Of a stretch of 5,691 bases of DNA, positions 5,679 to 5,691 are shown one piece after another. The notes beneath the pieces are model-generated. The model did no database searches. It was not told the DNA's origin and saw nothing but the letters and a program-made list of their open reading frames with translations. The stretch comes from Chloroflexota bacterium (GTDB lineage: Bacteria > Chloroflexota > Dormibacteria > Dormibacterales > Dormibacteraceae), in NCBI GenBank assembly GCA_005888075.1, contig VBKD01000154.1, positions 1-5,691 of the forward strand. Direction: 5' to 3'. The stretch's first letter is position 1. The number at the start of each line of letters is the position of its first letter. Both the position numbers and the translations under genes were made by a program.

Positions 5679-5691
5679 GTTGTTTGGGGTG

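Overview
The window is GC-rich, tightly packed bacterial DNA. It carries one five-gene leftward (minus-strand) cluster, one divergent rightward gene, and a matching repeat element at each end. Codon choice is strongly G/C-biased, and the two best start regions have a -10-like hexamer 8 to 9 nt before the ATG, as in leaderless mRNAs. A deoC gene is followed by a full-length and a truncated aldehyde dehydrogenase, an arrangement I associate with actinobacterial and Chloroflexota/Dormibacterota-like genomes. That placement is inference; no marker gene fixes the phylum.

Layout, left to right. Positions 13-78 hold a two-hairpin intergenic repeat. Positions 91-4832 hold the minus-strand cluster, transcribed deoC (4832-3909), full-length ALDH (3909-2437), truncated catalytically dead ALDH (2437-1631), hpt (1608-1027), add (about 1020-91). 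The first three genes are joined by TGATG stop/start overlaps. A 22-nt gap precedes hpt, and add follows the hpt stop codon with almost no gap and no normal start codon. A 27-nt divergent gap (4833-4859) separates deoC from a rightward creatininase-family gene (4860-5522). Positions 5523-5691 hold a 15-bp tandem repeat and a second copy of the two-hairpin element, whose last hairpin plus T-tract can serve as the creatininase-gene terminator.

The cluster makes sense as nucleoside salvage and catabolism. Adenosine deaminase turns (deoxy)adenosine into (deoxy)inosine. A phosphorylase not in this window would release hypoxanthine, which HPRT converts to IMP. Deoxyribose 5-phosphate is split by DERA (DeoC) to glyceraldehyde 3-phosphate and acetaldehyde, and the ALDH pair can oxidise the acetaldehyde to acetate. 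The ALDH pair looks like a two-gene version of the two-domain ALDH16 enzyme. The role of the creatininase-family amidohydrolase here is unknown.

The points most worth a second look are the covarying two-hairpin repeat at both ends, the missing add start codon directly behind an in-frame UAG of hpt, the split ALDH16 with its pseudoenzyme half, and the apparent leaderless promoters. I see no phage, transposase, CRISPR array, tRNA or rRNA, and no clearly new defence-type or biosynthetic system.
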